Translations under genes and position numbers: made by a program | Assembly: GCF_018143015.1 (NCBI RefSeq) | Contig: NC_054746.1 | Coordinates: 16,607,532-16,671,531, forward strand | DNA length: 64,000 bases | Direction of reading: 5' to 3' | Origin: Lytechinus variegatus | Taxonomy: Eukaryota; Echinodermata; Echinoidea; Temnopleuroida; Toxopneustidae | The notes under the pieces: model-generated | What the model was told of the DNA's origin: nothing | The model's database searches: none | The model's input: the letters and a program-made list of their open reading frames with translations, nothing else | In this document: positions 53,601 through 64,000 of the stretch, in pieces | Numbering within the stretch: position 1 is the first letter of the stretch | Layout: each line of letters opens with the position of its first letter

Positions 53601-56589
53601 ATGTACACAGCCCCTTGTAATTGTTTGGATTGAAATGATTCTCTGTGTTTATTGCATAGCATTGCACATTTCAGTCTCAGATATACTTCTTTCATTTCCC
53701 CAATTCCCAAATCATATTCGGATTGCCCATTCTGTAACATGAAATACATAATCAATTTGAAAATTTTCAATGAAGTGGTCATATATATTCGTCTAGATTT
53801 TATATCACATAGTTTCTGAACATGCCCACATATCATTAATTGAATTTCAGAGTTGTCTGTATCCATTTCCATAAAATCACCTTGTATCCACTTTTCTGTT
53901 ATTCATTATGAAAGATTTCTGCCTAAATGAGACAGAAATCGTGTACAACTCTTGAACGCACACACAGGTCACGGAGTGACCCTGAGTGCAAACAGCTGAC
54001 TGTGTTACAACGTAGGGGTGATACATTTTCACAATAGGGATGATCAAACTCACTGCATGGAGGGACTTTAATTCACTTATAACAAAGAAATGTGTACTAC
54101 AGTACTCGATCGATCCTGTTGAATGCTCTGATGAAAATTATATGAGTTTCACATTCATTTGAACGGGAGGACAAGATTATTGTATATATCAAGAGCATTA
54201 TGTATAAATCATATACCATTGCAACCCCTGCCCGGCCGATGGTTCAGGCATGACGATCCTGAGTGACGTCACCGATAGAGAGACCTCAAATGCCAGGAGA
54301 GCCTATTCGACAACTAACTTCATCTAAAAAACACGTATTGAAGATAACATCCAATTGGGAAATGGCTTTCATTTTCATGAAATATACATTCCGTTCCTCA
54401 ATAAATCTTTAACCCCGTCGTTAACTGCCCATTCATTCTCGAGCAATGGGGGAATGAATACAGAGTGTCTCAAAGTTTGTGTGAAAAAAGGTGCATTTTC
54501 CATAGAACTTCTGCCAAAAAGCAATGCGTAAGGGAAAGATTAGCCCCAAAACACGAATAGATGAGTTAATCAAATGGAATGAATCATGAAAATCAGTAAA
54601 ATATACTTTCTCCTGTACTCATTACTGAATACCCCGACTTGATACGATTAATTTTTCCCCCTCTCCATCAACTTTTAAGAAAAAGGGTGCATATTTTCAT
54701 AAAAATATCATGTGTTATATCGACGGACGCCCGTGCGTACGAGCAGGAGGAAGCCAAATGTCTCGTATTTTTCATAATGCTGAAAATATCTTTTGAATTT
54801 TATTTTGAGCAAGTAACAGATGGAAATTTTATACCAGTATGAAACTGGTCTTAATTGACCTCCAACTATTATATCCATAACCTTAACTATACCTTTCTGA
54901 AATAATTCAATATAAAAAAAGGTCTTATTATTAAGGCATATACGCTTGTTATTAAAAATAATGGGATTACTTTTCCCTCCAAAATGTCTACACTTAATCC
55001 AATTCGTGCCATGCCTTCAGCATATCTATGTAAAATAATGGTATACATTTCAAATAATTCACCAAAAATTGAGTGATATCGCCCTCTGTCGTCGCCATGA
55101 TGAAATTTCTTATGCTGAAAATTGTCGGACTTTGTGAATTCTGCCCTAAATCCTTGCAGTTTGGGATTGACTAGACAGTCACATATTCACGCACAAACTG
55201 GAAGTAACAAATTCGCTTTGGGTCACCGGTAAGTTGCTAAAAAAACATTAATACTTTTTTTAAACCTGATTATGAAAGTTAGGGCTAGCTTGTGCTCTTT
55301 AGTTTTAAGGCTAACGTTAAGCACCGCTCGCTCGATCATAACCTTTGCCCCGGCCCCGGGGACCCCGACACGTCTTCAGTATACAGTAGGCACTTCAGGT
55401 GAAAATTAGGAAAGACTGTTCCAGCATATTTGATAGGCTCACAATGAGGCCCTATATCTACGATTCACAAAACTGTTTGAATTTTCAAATTCCGATATCT
55501 AGAAGTCGAGTTATTGTCATCTTTGTGTAGACCAAAAAGCTTCGGTCTCTGTTTTGTTGGTTGTTCAGCTGAACTTCGTTGGCTTCACTCACCAAATATG
55601 ATGGGGTGTCCAAACTTCGCGCACTTTTCAAAAATATTCATCAGGCTTAATTTTGTCCACAAATTATTCATAATTTATACAAAACCAATTCAAGAAATAG
55701 TTACCACATTGACGGCAAGATCGTAAACTATAAAATCATGAAAATGTAAAGTAGGTCACGGGGTTTCGCCGGTATCGCGATCTCAAAATTCTATTCCGAT
55801 CGGCGAATGCGGGCTGTGCTGGAAAACCGTTCAGAAAAAGTGAGACCTAACTTCGCGCACCAAAGCTTTTGTGTAGATTTAAACAAAAACTTAAGCTCAA
55901 AAAGTGAAATGTTTATATCAGATTGATGGCAAAATGCTATGGAATCGGTTAGTACCACATTTAACTTACATTTTTTATGATTTCTGCTTGTAAAATGGTG
56001 ATATCGTGATGCTTGTTGCTTTCTTCAAAACGGGCGCTAACTGTGACAAATTTGCCGATCTTTTGCCCATATTTTCATGAATACTGGACTAATACACCTA
56101 TCAATTGTAAGACGCACCCCTTGACCCCCGGGGATGGTGCGTCACTTGTCAGATGTGAGTCGGATTTTCATGTACCATGACGCACCTGTGTGTCTCGACT
56201 GTGACGGACCTTTTCTTACGATGACTGTGCCTGGACGAAAAAATATGACGCACCAGTGCTGGATTTTGACTGACCATCGACTGTCTCTATGACGCACTCC
56301 GTCAAGTAAATCTCCGCGGGCGCGGCACGAACGTGCCGCTGTACTGTACGTACATCTCTCGCGAAGGAACCTTGCAAAGTACTATGGAATAATACCCATT
56401 CAGGGGGCGAATGCACGAGAGGGTCTTTGAAAGGACTGTCTTTGGTATCGCATTTTAATCATGAACTACCGTATTTGCCGGCGTCTATAGTATAGGCAGC
56501 ACTATTTTTTTATGAGAAAAAGAAGCAAAGTCGGGGTGCGGCCTATACGTGACGATAGTCAAAAGCCGTGTCCCGCGAACGCTGAATAC

Positions 56590-57115
56590 CGTGATGTTGC
56601 CAGTACTATACTAGGTCCGAGCTGAATAAAATCCCCAAATGGCACTCGAAAAATCCCCAAATTGGAACCTAAATCCCCAAATTATTTAAATCACAATAAT
56701 TTATGAAAAAGTGAGGATATTTATCATGGTTGTTGCCCCAAATTAGTTGATGTGTTCATACAACACACAGCAGATTTTTTTTCTTTTTTTTAGGTTTCGA
56801 TTCAAAGTAGATTGGCAACCCCACCATTTACCGCATATTTTCAACCAATGAAGTTCAATGTAAAATGAATTCATCGGTTGAATTGCGGATGATCTACATA
56901 TTTTAGCATAAGAGTGATATATCTCATGTATTTTAGCATCATATTACTGAAAAATAACGAATCGGTGCTTTTCATCAAAACCTTCAAAAATACCCTAAAT
57001 TGCATGAAAAATCCCCAAATTTCTTTTAATCCCAAATAATTTTTTTTCATCCCCAAAGGCTTCTCAAAATCCCCAAATATTGAAAATTTGGGGATGGAGA
57101 TTGATGGCAACACTG
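56590..57115. mobile_element. MITE with repeated AAATCCCCAAAT words
   Basis: Left tip CGTGATGTTGCCA, right tip GATGGCAACACTG, both next to AATAC. Interior words AAATCCCCAAAT recur at both ends in direct orientation. A CAGTGTTGCCATC tip suggests hAT type. Confidence 0.5.
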
Positions 57116-58221
57116 AATACGTGGTCAAAACAGCACGTATGCGTACGTTTGGGACTACAGTGACGCTTCCATTGTAATGGTAGTTAAAACAGCGCGTTTA
57201 TAGGATGAAATAGTAAAAAGCATGACTTAACTAAGAAAACATTTCAGTACCGGTACGTGATAACTTACTTTTCAAATTAAATTCTATTTAGGTCTAAATT
57301 TGTTTCCATATAACGTAGCAGAGCTCAGAGAACGTGCAACTCAAGCGATCTGACTCTGTCTGGGGGTCTGGGGCCGGCATTCCCCGGCAATAGCATGTGT
57401 AATAGTACGTTTGCAATATGTATTGGTAGACTTATGACAACAACCCATCTAATTGAAATGAATGTCATTACTATTTATGAAATTATGTGGAACATTGATT
57501 TAACATGTTATCATTTTTATCTTCCTTGCAGGAGCCAGGAAGATTAGCAGCACCTCGTTCTACATTTTTAAATTTATTTTTACATCGTCATCGATCGTAA
57601 TGGAAAATAAAATGAAAATATTTACCTTTTGATCTTTTCTTTTGTTTTGCATCTCCAAGTCTCATCGGCCAATAAATAATAATAAAAACCTACCTTGCGA
57701 TGTGTGCTGTGGTCTGCTGCGGGAAATGGCGGTAGTGGTGATGATTGGCTGGTTGGTTGTGAATACAAATGTTTTGGATGACTTATGTGATGATAATGCA
57801 AATGGTGACAATGATATTGTGTCAACGAATTGCCATAAAATGATAATTAAAGTTACAACATTGAGATGAGTGATTTAGATTTTTACTGGTTAGGCATTAT
57901 GGATTATTATGATGGCGACGAAGATGATGATGATAGAGCACGTTTATGTTGACAATAGTAAATGATGATAGTATACACGATTTTTTTGCGACGATAAAGA
58001 TGACACGGTGATACACGAAGTTTGCATGCAATTTAATATTCTATTGCAGGTGGAAAAATAGCGTAAGTATAAAAAAGAATCATGCCGCCTTCAATATTTT
58101 CCCGCTGAAAGAGACCGAGGGAACATGACAAGGTATGTCAATTACAATTGCTTTGTGCGTGAATTAATAACGGTCTTTTTCAAGGCCACGTAAACTTCCA
58201 AGAAAGAATCAGTGTTCATCT

Positions 58222-58765
58222 CCGGGGGGGGGGGGGGCACTTCCATTCATGAGTTGATACCATGCGCGACCATGGGGTTTCGAAAGCACCCTAAACACCG
58301 TAATTTCCATATTCTGAAAATGCACCCCTTCTCTGTTAGCTCCATGGTGAAACCCTACCCTTAACAAGTATTGGAAACAAACGATACTCTTGGCAAATAT
58401 TCCCTGAAATGAACCCTTAAACAATTAAGTACAGGAATGTTTTATTGTTACGGGTTCTTTGGTCGTCGGCTTTACCTAATGTACGACCCCACCTCCTACA
58501 CCTCGCGCAAATCAGACTCTATCTAAACACGAAGTGTTGGGGCAAAAAGGATATCCTTTACAAAGCATTTTAATTTTGTTTTATCATCCCCGCAAATTCG
58601 ACCCTAAACACGTATTTTTCCTAGCGAAATAGATACCCTTTTTCCTTATTTTTGTGTTTTTGACACCCTTATCACGTTACGTACGTAACGTGAAAAAGAC
58701 ATCCTTTTTACGTTTTTTTTTGGTCGCGCATGGTATCCACTCGTCAATGTAAGTGGCCCCCCGGG
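58222..58765. mobile_element. hAT-like MITE with CCGGGG ends, perfect 8-bp duplication (544 bp)
   Basis: GTTCATCT is exact at 58214-58221 and 58766-58773. Ends run CCGGGGG...GGGCACTTCCATT...GATACCATGCGCGACCA and the inverse GGTCGCGCATGGTATCCACT. No protein. Confidence 0.88.
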
Positions 58766-59089
58766 GTTCATCTTTTTTATTCATAGGCGGGGGGCAGGTC
58801 CCCAAAAAAATTGAGATGGGGGACGATCCCCCTAAATTTTTAGTTCATAACTTTTTTTTTGCTTGTCAATTTTGTTTCCTGCATCCCCCTCCCTAAATTC
58901 TGGTGGACCCCTAAAATGTCTCTTGTCCTCCCCCCCCTAAAATTTAGGTTGATGACCTTTTTTTTTGCTTGTGAAATTATTTTACTTACATTTGTCCATC
59001 ACTAAGGTAGACCCCCTCTAATTCTTTGGGCTTCCGCCGCCAATGTCTTTATTTCACTTGGTCTTTACCTCTCTCTCACTCGTTATTTA

Positions 59090-60410
59090 TTCAATTCAAT
59101 TCTGGTTTTATTGTGAAAATGGTACATGACAAAAGTCCGAAGACTCATATTATCATATTTACAAAGTAAAGATGTACATGTATATTATTAAAAGATTACA
59201 TCACAATTCTAGTGCTTGACAAATAATCAACAAATAAAGCCAGAGAAAATAATTTGGACAATCTCAAAAAAAGATTATTGATTGAAATTATAACATTGTA
59301 AAACTATCATCGTCAAAATAACATCAGCAAAGTTGCAAGTATTAAAAGCATATATAAATTAAGTTACACTTTTAAAATATCATATTTAAAACAAGAAAAA
59401 TATGTACATGATATAAAAAATTGTAAATAGCAAGACAAATTAAATAATATATAAGTCCTATAAAAATATAAACCAAATCAATGTTGTGAATAATTGCAAT
59501 TTCCAATTAGTTTGAGCCTTGTATGACAGTCATAAAACAAAAGCGAAATAAATACGATGTTACAATAAATTGGTATGAACTTCTGGAATTAACCATGTGA
59601 TATGCTGTAGATAGTACACCACCAGTCACAAACCCTTGACCACCCGTTTACCATGTTTACCTGCCTAAACCAGAGAACAGCAAATTCAGTGCAATGAATC
59701 CAATGTTCTCCGGCCGAAACAGGCAAATAGGTAGTCAAAGAAATGTGACTGGTACAGTATATGCTTTATAGTAAAAAATAAATAAATAAATGAACCAAAA
59801 AATCATTGAAGTTGGGCAGAATTACATATCGAATAGTCGTATTACATGTAAGTGGAACTCAAGTAAGTAAAAAAAAGAACATTGGAATAAAAAGGTGACA
59901 AACATAAAATAAAATCAATAAGATTAAAGATAAACAAAGTGGAGTACAAAAAGTGTTACAGTTGCTAAAAAAATAAAGCTGCATATAAAATTACATTATA
60001 TTACAGAGTTCAACAATTGCACAAAGTGGGGGATTGGCGACTGTTGGTATCTTTTTGTTCTAGTCTGAGGAATCTCAAGATGATGTGCATTTCTTATGGA
60101 AAGACCAGTTCTAACCCTACGGGTTTCAGGCAAGAAGTGGTGATGTCGTTTCGATTTTAGCAACGAGCGTGCAAATCCTTCAAGAAGCTCACTCCGTCTG
60201 TCTTTAAGAGATGACACATTCATACTTTGTAGAAGTTCAATGTATGTCAAGACATTTGGCCAGGCAATGATACGCAGAGCCCTCTTCTGAACCCACTCAA
60301 TGCTAGCGGATTGTTGGCAGGTAATGCTAAATGCCCAAACGGGCACGGCAAACTCAATCAATGGCATGTCAGTACATCTTGTAGATTATTTATCTCATGT
60401 GACATCACCG
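59090..60410 (-). mobile_element. CR1/L2-like LINE, 5'-truncated
   Basis: The minus-strand copy holds the RT C-terminal part (60367-59996) and a long 3' UTR ending near 59090 with AACCAGAATTGAATTGAATAA, a tail typical of CR1/L2 LINEs. Confidence 0.75.
59996..60367 (-). CDS. LINE reverse transcriptase C-terminal fragment
   Basis: 123 aa reading MPLIEFAVPVWAFSI, QSASIEWVQKRALRII, LQSMNVSSLKDRRSELLEG, RRVRTGLSIRNAHHLE, then SPIPHFVQLLN. This is the thumb/C-terminal region found at the end of Jockey/CR1-clade RT proteins. The catalytic palm is absent, so it is a dead 5'-truncated copy even though the frame is open. Confidence 0.8.
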   Translation of the reverse strand: MPLIEFAVPVWAFSITCQQSASIEWVQKRALRIIAWPNVLTYIELLQSMNVSSLKDRRSELLEGFARSLLKSKRHHHFLPETRRVRTGLSIRNAHHLEIPQTRTKRYQQSPIPHFVQLLNSVI

Positions 60411-60462
60411 ACTTCAATAAAAAAAAAACATTGAAACACTGCCCGTGCTTGCGTATTTATTT

Positions 60463-61083
60463 AAAGGACAAGTCCACCCCCCCAAAAAAACTTTGATTTG
60501 AATAAAAAGAGAAAAATTCAACAAGCATAACACTGAAAATTTCATCAAAATCGGATGTAAAATAAGAAAGTTAATATGACATTTCAAAGTTTCGCTTCAT
60601 TTCACAAAAAAGATATATGAACAGCCAGCTACATCCAAATGAGAGAGTCCATGATGTTATTCACTCACTATTTCTTTTGTTTTTTATTGTTTGAAATATG
60701 AAATATTTTTATTTTCTCGTCATTGTCATGTGAAATGAAGTTTCATTCCTCCCCGAACACGTGGAATTCCATTATTTTAACATTTTGTGTTTCAGGCAAG
60801 GAAGTCCTAATCGTCAAATTCGTAAAAATTGAAATATTGTATAATTCAAACAATACAAAACAAAAGAAATAATGAGTGAGTGACATCATCAACTCTCTCA
60901 TTTGGATGTAACTGGCTCATTCATAATTATATTATAACTGTTTTGTTAAAAATAAGCGAAACTTTGAAATGTCATAACTTTCTTATTTTACATCCAATTT
61001 TGATGAAATCTTCAGCATTGTGCTTGTCTGATTTTTCTCAATTGATTCAAATCAACATTTTCTGAGGTGGACTTGACCTTCAA
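60463..61083. mobile_element. TTAA-family foldback MITE, AAGTCCACC subtype
   Basis: Arms AAAGGACAAGTCCACC and GAGGTGGACTTGACCTT, paired inward through TTTGATTTGAATAAAAAGAG-like and AATCGGATGTAAAATAAGAA segments. Left flank TTAA-like; right flank TCAA. Kin of 14545-15124. Confidence 0.75.
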
Positions 61084-61132
61084 CTTTATTTGTATGAAAA
61101 GACGTTAATTGAAAGAAATAAAATATATTCGC

Positions 61133-61247
61133 CGAGCTTGTTTACTGTCGCAGCGCTTGTTTATCTCCGCCACTCTTGTTTACCTCCGCAGCGCTTGTTT
61201 ACCTCCGCAGCTCTTGTTTTCATCCGCAGCGCTTGATTACCTCGATC
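61133..61247 (+). repeat. Short tandem repeat, unit about 21 bp
   Basis: About five copies of CGCTTGTTTACCTCCGCAG with small changes. Confidence 0.85.
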
Positions 61248-62065
61248 GGCCGTTTCTTCACGTCGATGGTGGATTATTTTCCTTGCGTCGCCTTCCGAAA
61301 AAGATGAAACAGTAAGAAGAATTACAGCATGCGTGTTTATTATTTCCCATTCCGCGGCGATTGTTGAACAATTTTCCAACCAAGATTTTTTCCGACTTCG
61401 CCGGGTATTCTGTCATGCATTTTTTTTTCAAAGATGATTCGCAAAATGGGGGTGGGGCCTTTACGCCGGCAAATACGGTATTATTAAGCAACGGTTTTTG
61501 TTCACCAACAAATGAATAAAATATGTTGGCAGGCATTAAAAAAAAACCAATGTCCTACGGCGCATCATAAATCCGCAACACGAAAGACGTCCTTTGCAAA
61601 GAACACCCCCCCCCCCCAAGATAATCAGTTTTTGATCTGAGAGGAACGACGTACGAGACGCGCGCTGCAAGAAAAACTTGTTTTTCATCCTAAGCCATCG
61701 TGCGGGCTTGCGGGCTGGATATATAAAAATGGATCTAAAGAAAAGTGAAATAACTTCTTATGCAAGGTGACAGAAAATTCAAGACAAGATTTTAATCCAA
61801 GGATGAGCATCCCGATGAGCATGCAGGGTTTAAATACAAACGCCCGACGACGTGAGTAAAGTGCGTGGACAGAGCCGTTCGTACCATGCTGAGGCTTTAT
61901 GACGCACCCCGGTAAAATGACTGACTATGACGCACCTATTCTCCATGCTCTGACTGACCAATTGCCTCCATGACGGTACCCTGAGTCACTAATTTGTTGG
62001 TAAATGACCCACCCATGACGCACCATTCCCGGGGGTCAAGGGGTGCGTCTTACAATTGATAGGTG

Positions 62066-62784
62066 TATAATCCTAATGAAACTTTCAGCGAAGGGTAATT
62101 TTAGGTCGCTTTTCACATTGATGATGTCAGATTTTAAGGGTATTGGCTAGTTTTGGAGATAATGACCGTCCGCAAAGTTTGGACACGCGCGAAGTTTGGA
62201 CTCACTGCCATACAGAGACCGAAGTTCTAGCGCGATCTGTACAGGGGACTCAATGGCCATATGTTTATGTACTTAAGATCGGATAAAACAGGGAAGTGAA
62301 TTTGCGCGACAGCCGAGGTAAGTCACTGTTTTTGTTCCTTTTAACTTCATTTTTCTCTGTTTTTTGGCAATCGATGCCAAGAGGGAATATAAATGTGCAC
62401 TCTGGTCACTATAATTTTCAAAATTTTTATTCATTAAAGACAAAAATTGAAAAGCCCCGACGGGGGGATTTTGCATTGCGAGTCCCCTAATGGTGGCTGC
62501 ACGATAGCGAGCCGTCTGTGTACGAGGAGAAATCTATAAAAAAATGTTAAAAAACTCCTCGAAACAGACGGCTGCCAGCTGTCTAATCTTTGTGATGAAA
62601 AAACAGGGCGTTTTGTGGACAAAAGAAGATTGCGAAATCTTATTATTTTCTTTGTTTTGGGCATGGCACATTTAAATTATAACACATAGCTTATGGGGAA
62701 TTGTACAATCTTTTAATATATCTTAAAGTACTCAGATTGATTTGACATATTGGCATATGATGTCTTTGGTTCAAGGGCAACTAC
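62066..62784. other. No gene seen
   Basis: Flank of the nest. A short hairpin AGCCGTCTGT...ACAGACGGCT lies at 62512-62575. Open frames here have no domain. Confidence 0.5.
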
Positions 62785-62885
62785 CCCTGGACAATTCCCC
62801 CACCCCCCGACAATTCCCCCCACCCCCAGACAATTACCCCCCACCCCCCCGGACAATTACCCCCCCCCCGGCCGGACAACTATAC
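62785..62885 (+). repeat. C-rich tandem repeat, GGACAATTACCCCC type
   Basis: Five copies of about 21 bp: GACAATT followed by C-runs. The flanks AGGGCAACTACCCC (62774) and GGGGTAATTGCCCT (62925) are inverted, so the array sits inside a small inverted-end element. Confidence 0.85.
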
Positions 62886-63099
62886 TGTAATACTGTAAAC
62901 CTATGCCTATTTCGGGGGTAATTGCCCTGTGGTAGGTTTGTGCACAGGGTAAACATGACTTGATATTGGTTGTCTTTGCTTGAACATTAGAAATTAAGTT
63001 TTCAATTAATATAATTTGTAATCAAAGAAGAGAATTCTTGAAAAAATAAAAACAGATTGATTTCAATTGTCTATTATCTCATTATTGTTATTGTGGTCT

Positions 63100-64000
63100 C
63101 AATAAAATTGTTGATATTATTATTGTCTCATCATCGTTTCATTATTGTCCAAATTTTTATTATGATTATTATTATTATCATAATAATAATTATTTTTGTT
63201 TCATTAATATTATTTTCTAAATAATTATTACAATAAAAATTACTATCATTATAGTAATAATTGTTATAATTATTTCATAATTATTAGTGAAATAATAATT
63301 ATTATTGTCTCAAAAATTATAAGGCCTTTAATTATAATTATGATTATTTTTATAATTATAATTAAAATAATTTGATGACAATAATTATTTTTGATGACTT
63401 ATCAATATTACTGTCTCAGTAATTATTACAATTATAATTACTTACATATATTATTGTTATTATAATTCTTTTATAATAATTATTATTGTATTGTCTCAAT
63501 AATTATAAGGCCTTTAATCATAATTGTGATTATTTTTATAATTATAATCATTTTACTTACATTTTTACTCTTATGTACAAGTTTCATGAATCAGATCCAT
63601 AAACTTTCAAAGTTATGATGGTAATTCAACAGATACATCCAATTTGGAGAAAGTTCATTGACCTTTGACCTTGGTCATGTGACTGTATTAATGACTTCTC
63701 AATATTACTGTCTCAGTAATTATTACAATTATAATTACTTTCATTGTAATTGTTATCATTATAATTATTTTATAATTATTGTAATAATAGTTACAATGTA
63801 TCATTGTCTCAATAATTATAAGGCCTATAATTATAATTACTATAATTATAATCATTTCTACAATTACATTTATTTTGATTATGAGTATTGTTATGATTAT
63901 TATTGATATCTCATTAATATTATTGTCTCAGTAATTATTACAACTAAAAGTACTATCATTATAATTGTTATCATTACAATTATTTTATTATAATAATGAT
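63100..64000. repeat. AT-rich satellite-like DNA, ATTATTGTCTCA type
   Basis: Imperfect repetition of TATTGTCTCAATAATTATAA. AATTATAAGGCCT recurs near 63315, 63502 and 63815. The block 63550-63690 differs, carrying TGACCTTTGACCT at 63659-63671. It runs off the window end. The Tyr/Asn-rich open frame at 63658-63906 is a composition effect. Confidence 0.8.

Larger units (their letters stand above)
51625..56094. other. No gene seen; LINE remnants and unique-looking DNA
   Basis: 51640-52020 has GACCAATTGG/GACGAATTGG-like words. 52390-52540 is C-rich. 53171-53301 and 53356-53600 are repeat fragments described separately. 53900-56090 has short open frames without domains; 55500-55630 is partly inverse to 62160-62230 (CTTCGGTCTCTG and CCAAACTTCGCGC), perhaps an older element outside the 56095-62065 nest. 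Confidence 0.5.
56469..61478. mobile_element. TA-flanked element with CCGTATTTGCCGGCGT ends
   Basis: CCGTATTTGCCGGCGT at the left and its inverse at 61463-61478, with TA on both sides (56467-56468, 61479-61480). It interrupts the 56095-62065 element. No transposase; most of the interior is later insertions. Confidence 0.7.
56095..62065. mobile_element. TA-flanked element with CACCTATCAATTG ends holding a nest of insertions
   Basis: Inverted ends CACCTATCAATTGTAAGACG..., about 50 bp with one mismatch, next to TA at 56093-56094 and 62066-62067. Both subterminal regions repeat TGACGCACC many times (56140-56300 and 61900-62030). Inside lies a second inverted pair (56469-61478), and inside that further elements. 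No transposase was recognised. Confidence 0.8.

Noticed and set aside
63658..63906. 82-codon Tyr/Asn-rich open frame
   Set aside because: Low-complexity translation of AT satellite-like DNA.

Overview
This window is animal nuclear DNA. It has intron-containing genes with GT-AG splice sites, no operons, and very dense transposon and satellite content. The repeat families (DIRS tyrosine-recombinase retrotransposon, Tc1, hAT-like and TTAA foldback elements, the repeat end with GGTCGCGCATGGTATCC) and two secreted sulfoquinovosidase-like genes point to a marine invertebrate, most likely an echinoderm such as a sea urchin. That assignment is inference; no species marker was seen.

Only two host genes can be supported. 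Both encode glycoside hydrolase family 31 proteins of the sulfoquinovosidase (YihQ-like) type, each with an N-terminal signal peptide. Gene 1 (SQ-1, minus strand, 12296 to 1039) and gene 2 (SQ-2, plus strand, 30978 to 39928) stand head to head, with their start codons 18.7 kb apart. Each has four coding exons, and the three introns lie at the same places, all in phase 0, so the pair arose by duplication of an intron-bearing ancestor. SQ-1 (705 aa) keeps the nucleophile Asp, the acid/base Asp and the Gln/Arg/Trp/Tyr set that recognises the sulfonate of sulfoquinovose. SQ-2 (723 aa) keeps all of these except the Tyr, which is Phe. The likely role, by inference, is release of sulfoquinovose from the plant and algal sulfolipid, outside the cell or in the lysosome or gut.

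Everything else is mobile or repetitive. 1-12.5 kb: SQ-1 and its introns, which hold a 600-bp foldback, a 147-bp duplication, a four-unit array carrying nuclear-receptor-like DR1 sites, and an element with ACAT target duplications that holds two nested MITEs. 12.5-31 kb: the intergenic region between the two starts, with a 1.4-kb GC-rich repeat, TTAA and TA foldback elements, a GCGCGAAGCGCGAGC-rich repeat, a 0.66-kb purine tract, and an almost complete DIRS element (21219-26249) nested between CAGGGTGACCAGA inverted ends. 31-40 kb: SQ-2, whose large intron 2 carries several MITEs and a defective Tc1 element (35417-37297). 40-48 kb: no gene; a decayed tRNA-like SINE, a 733-bp-offset duplication and a purine-rich minisatellite with a 682-bp higher-order period. 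48-51 kb: an hAT-like element that was itself hit by the 1.4-kb repeat, with a perfect 8-bp target duplication. 51-64 kb: (TA)n, LINE remnants, a multi-layer nest of elements bounded by CACCTATCAATTG inverted ends (56095-62065), a C-rich tandem repeat, and AT-rich satellite-like DNA to the window end.
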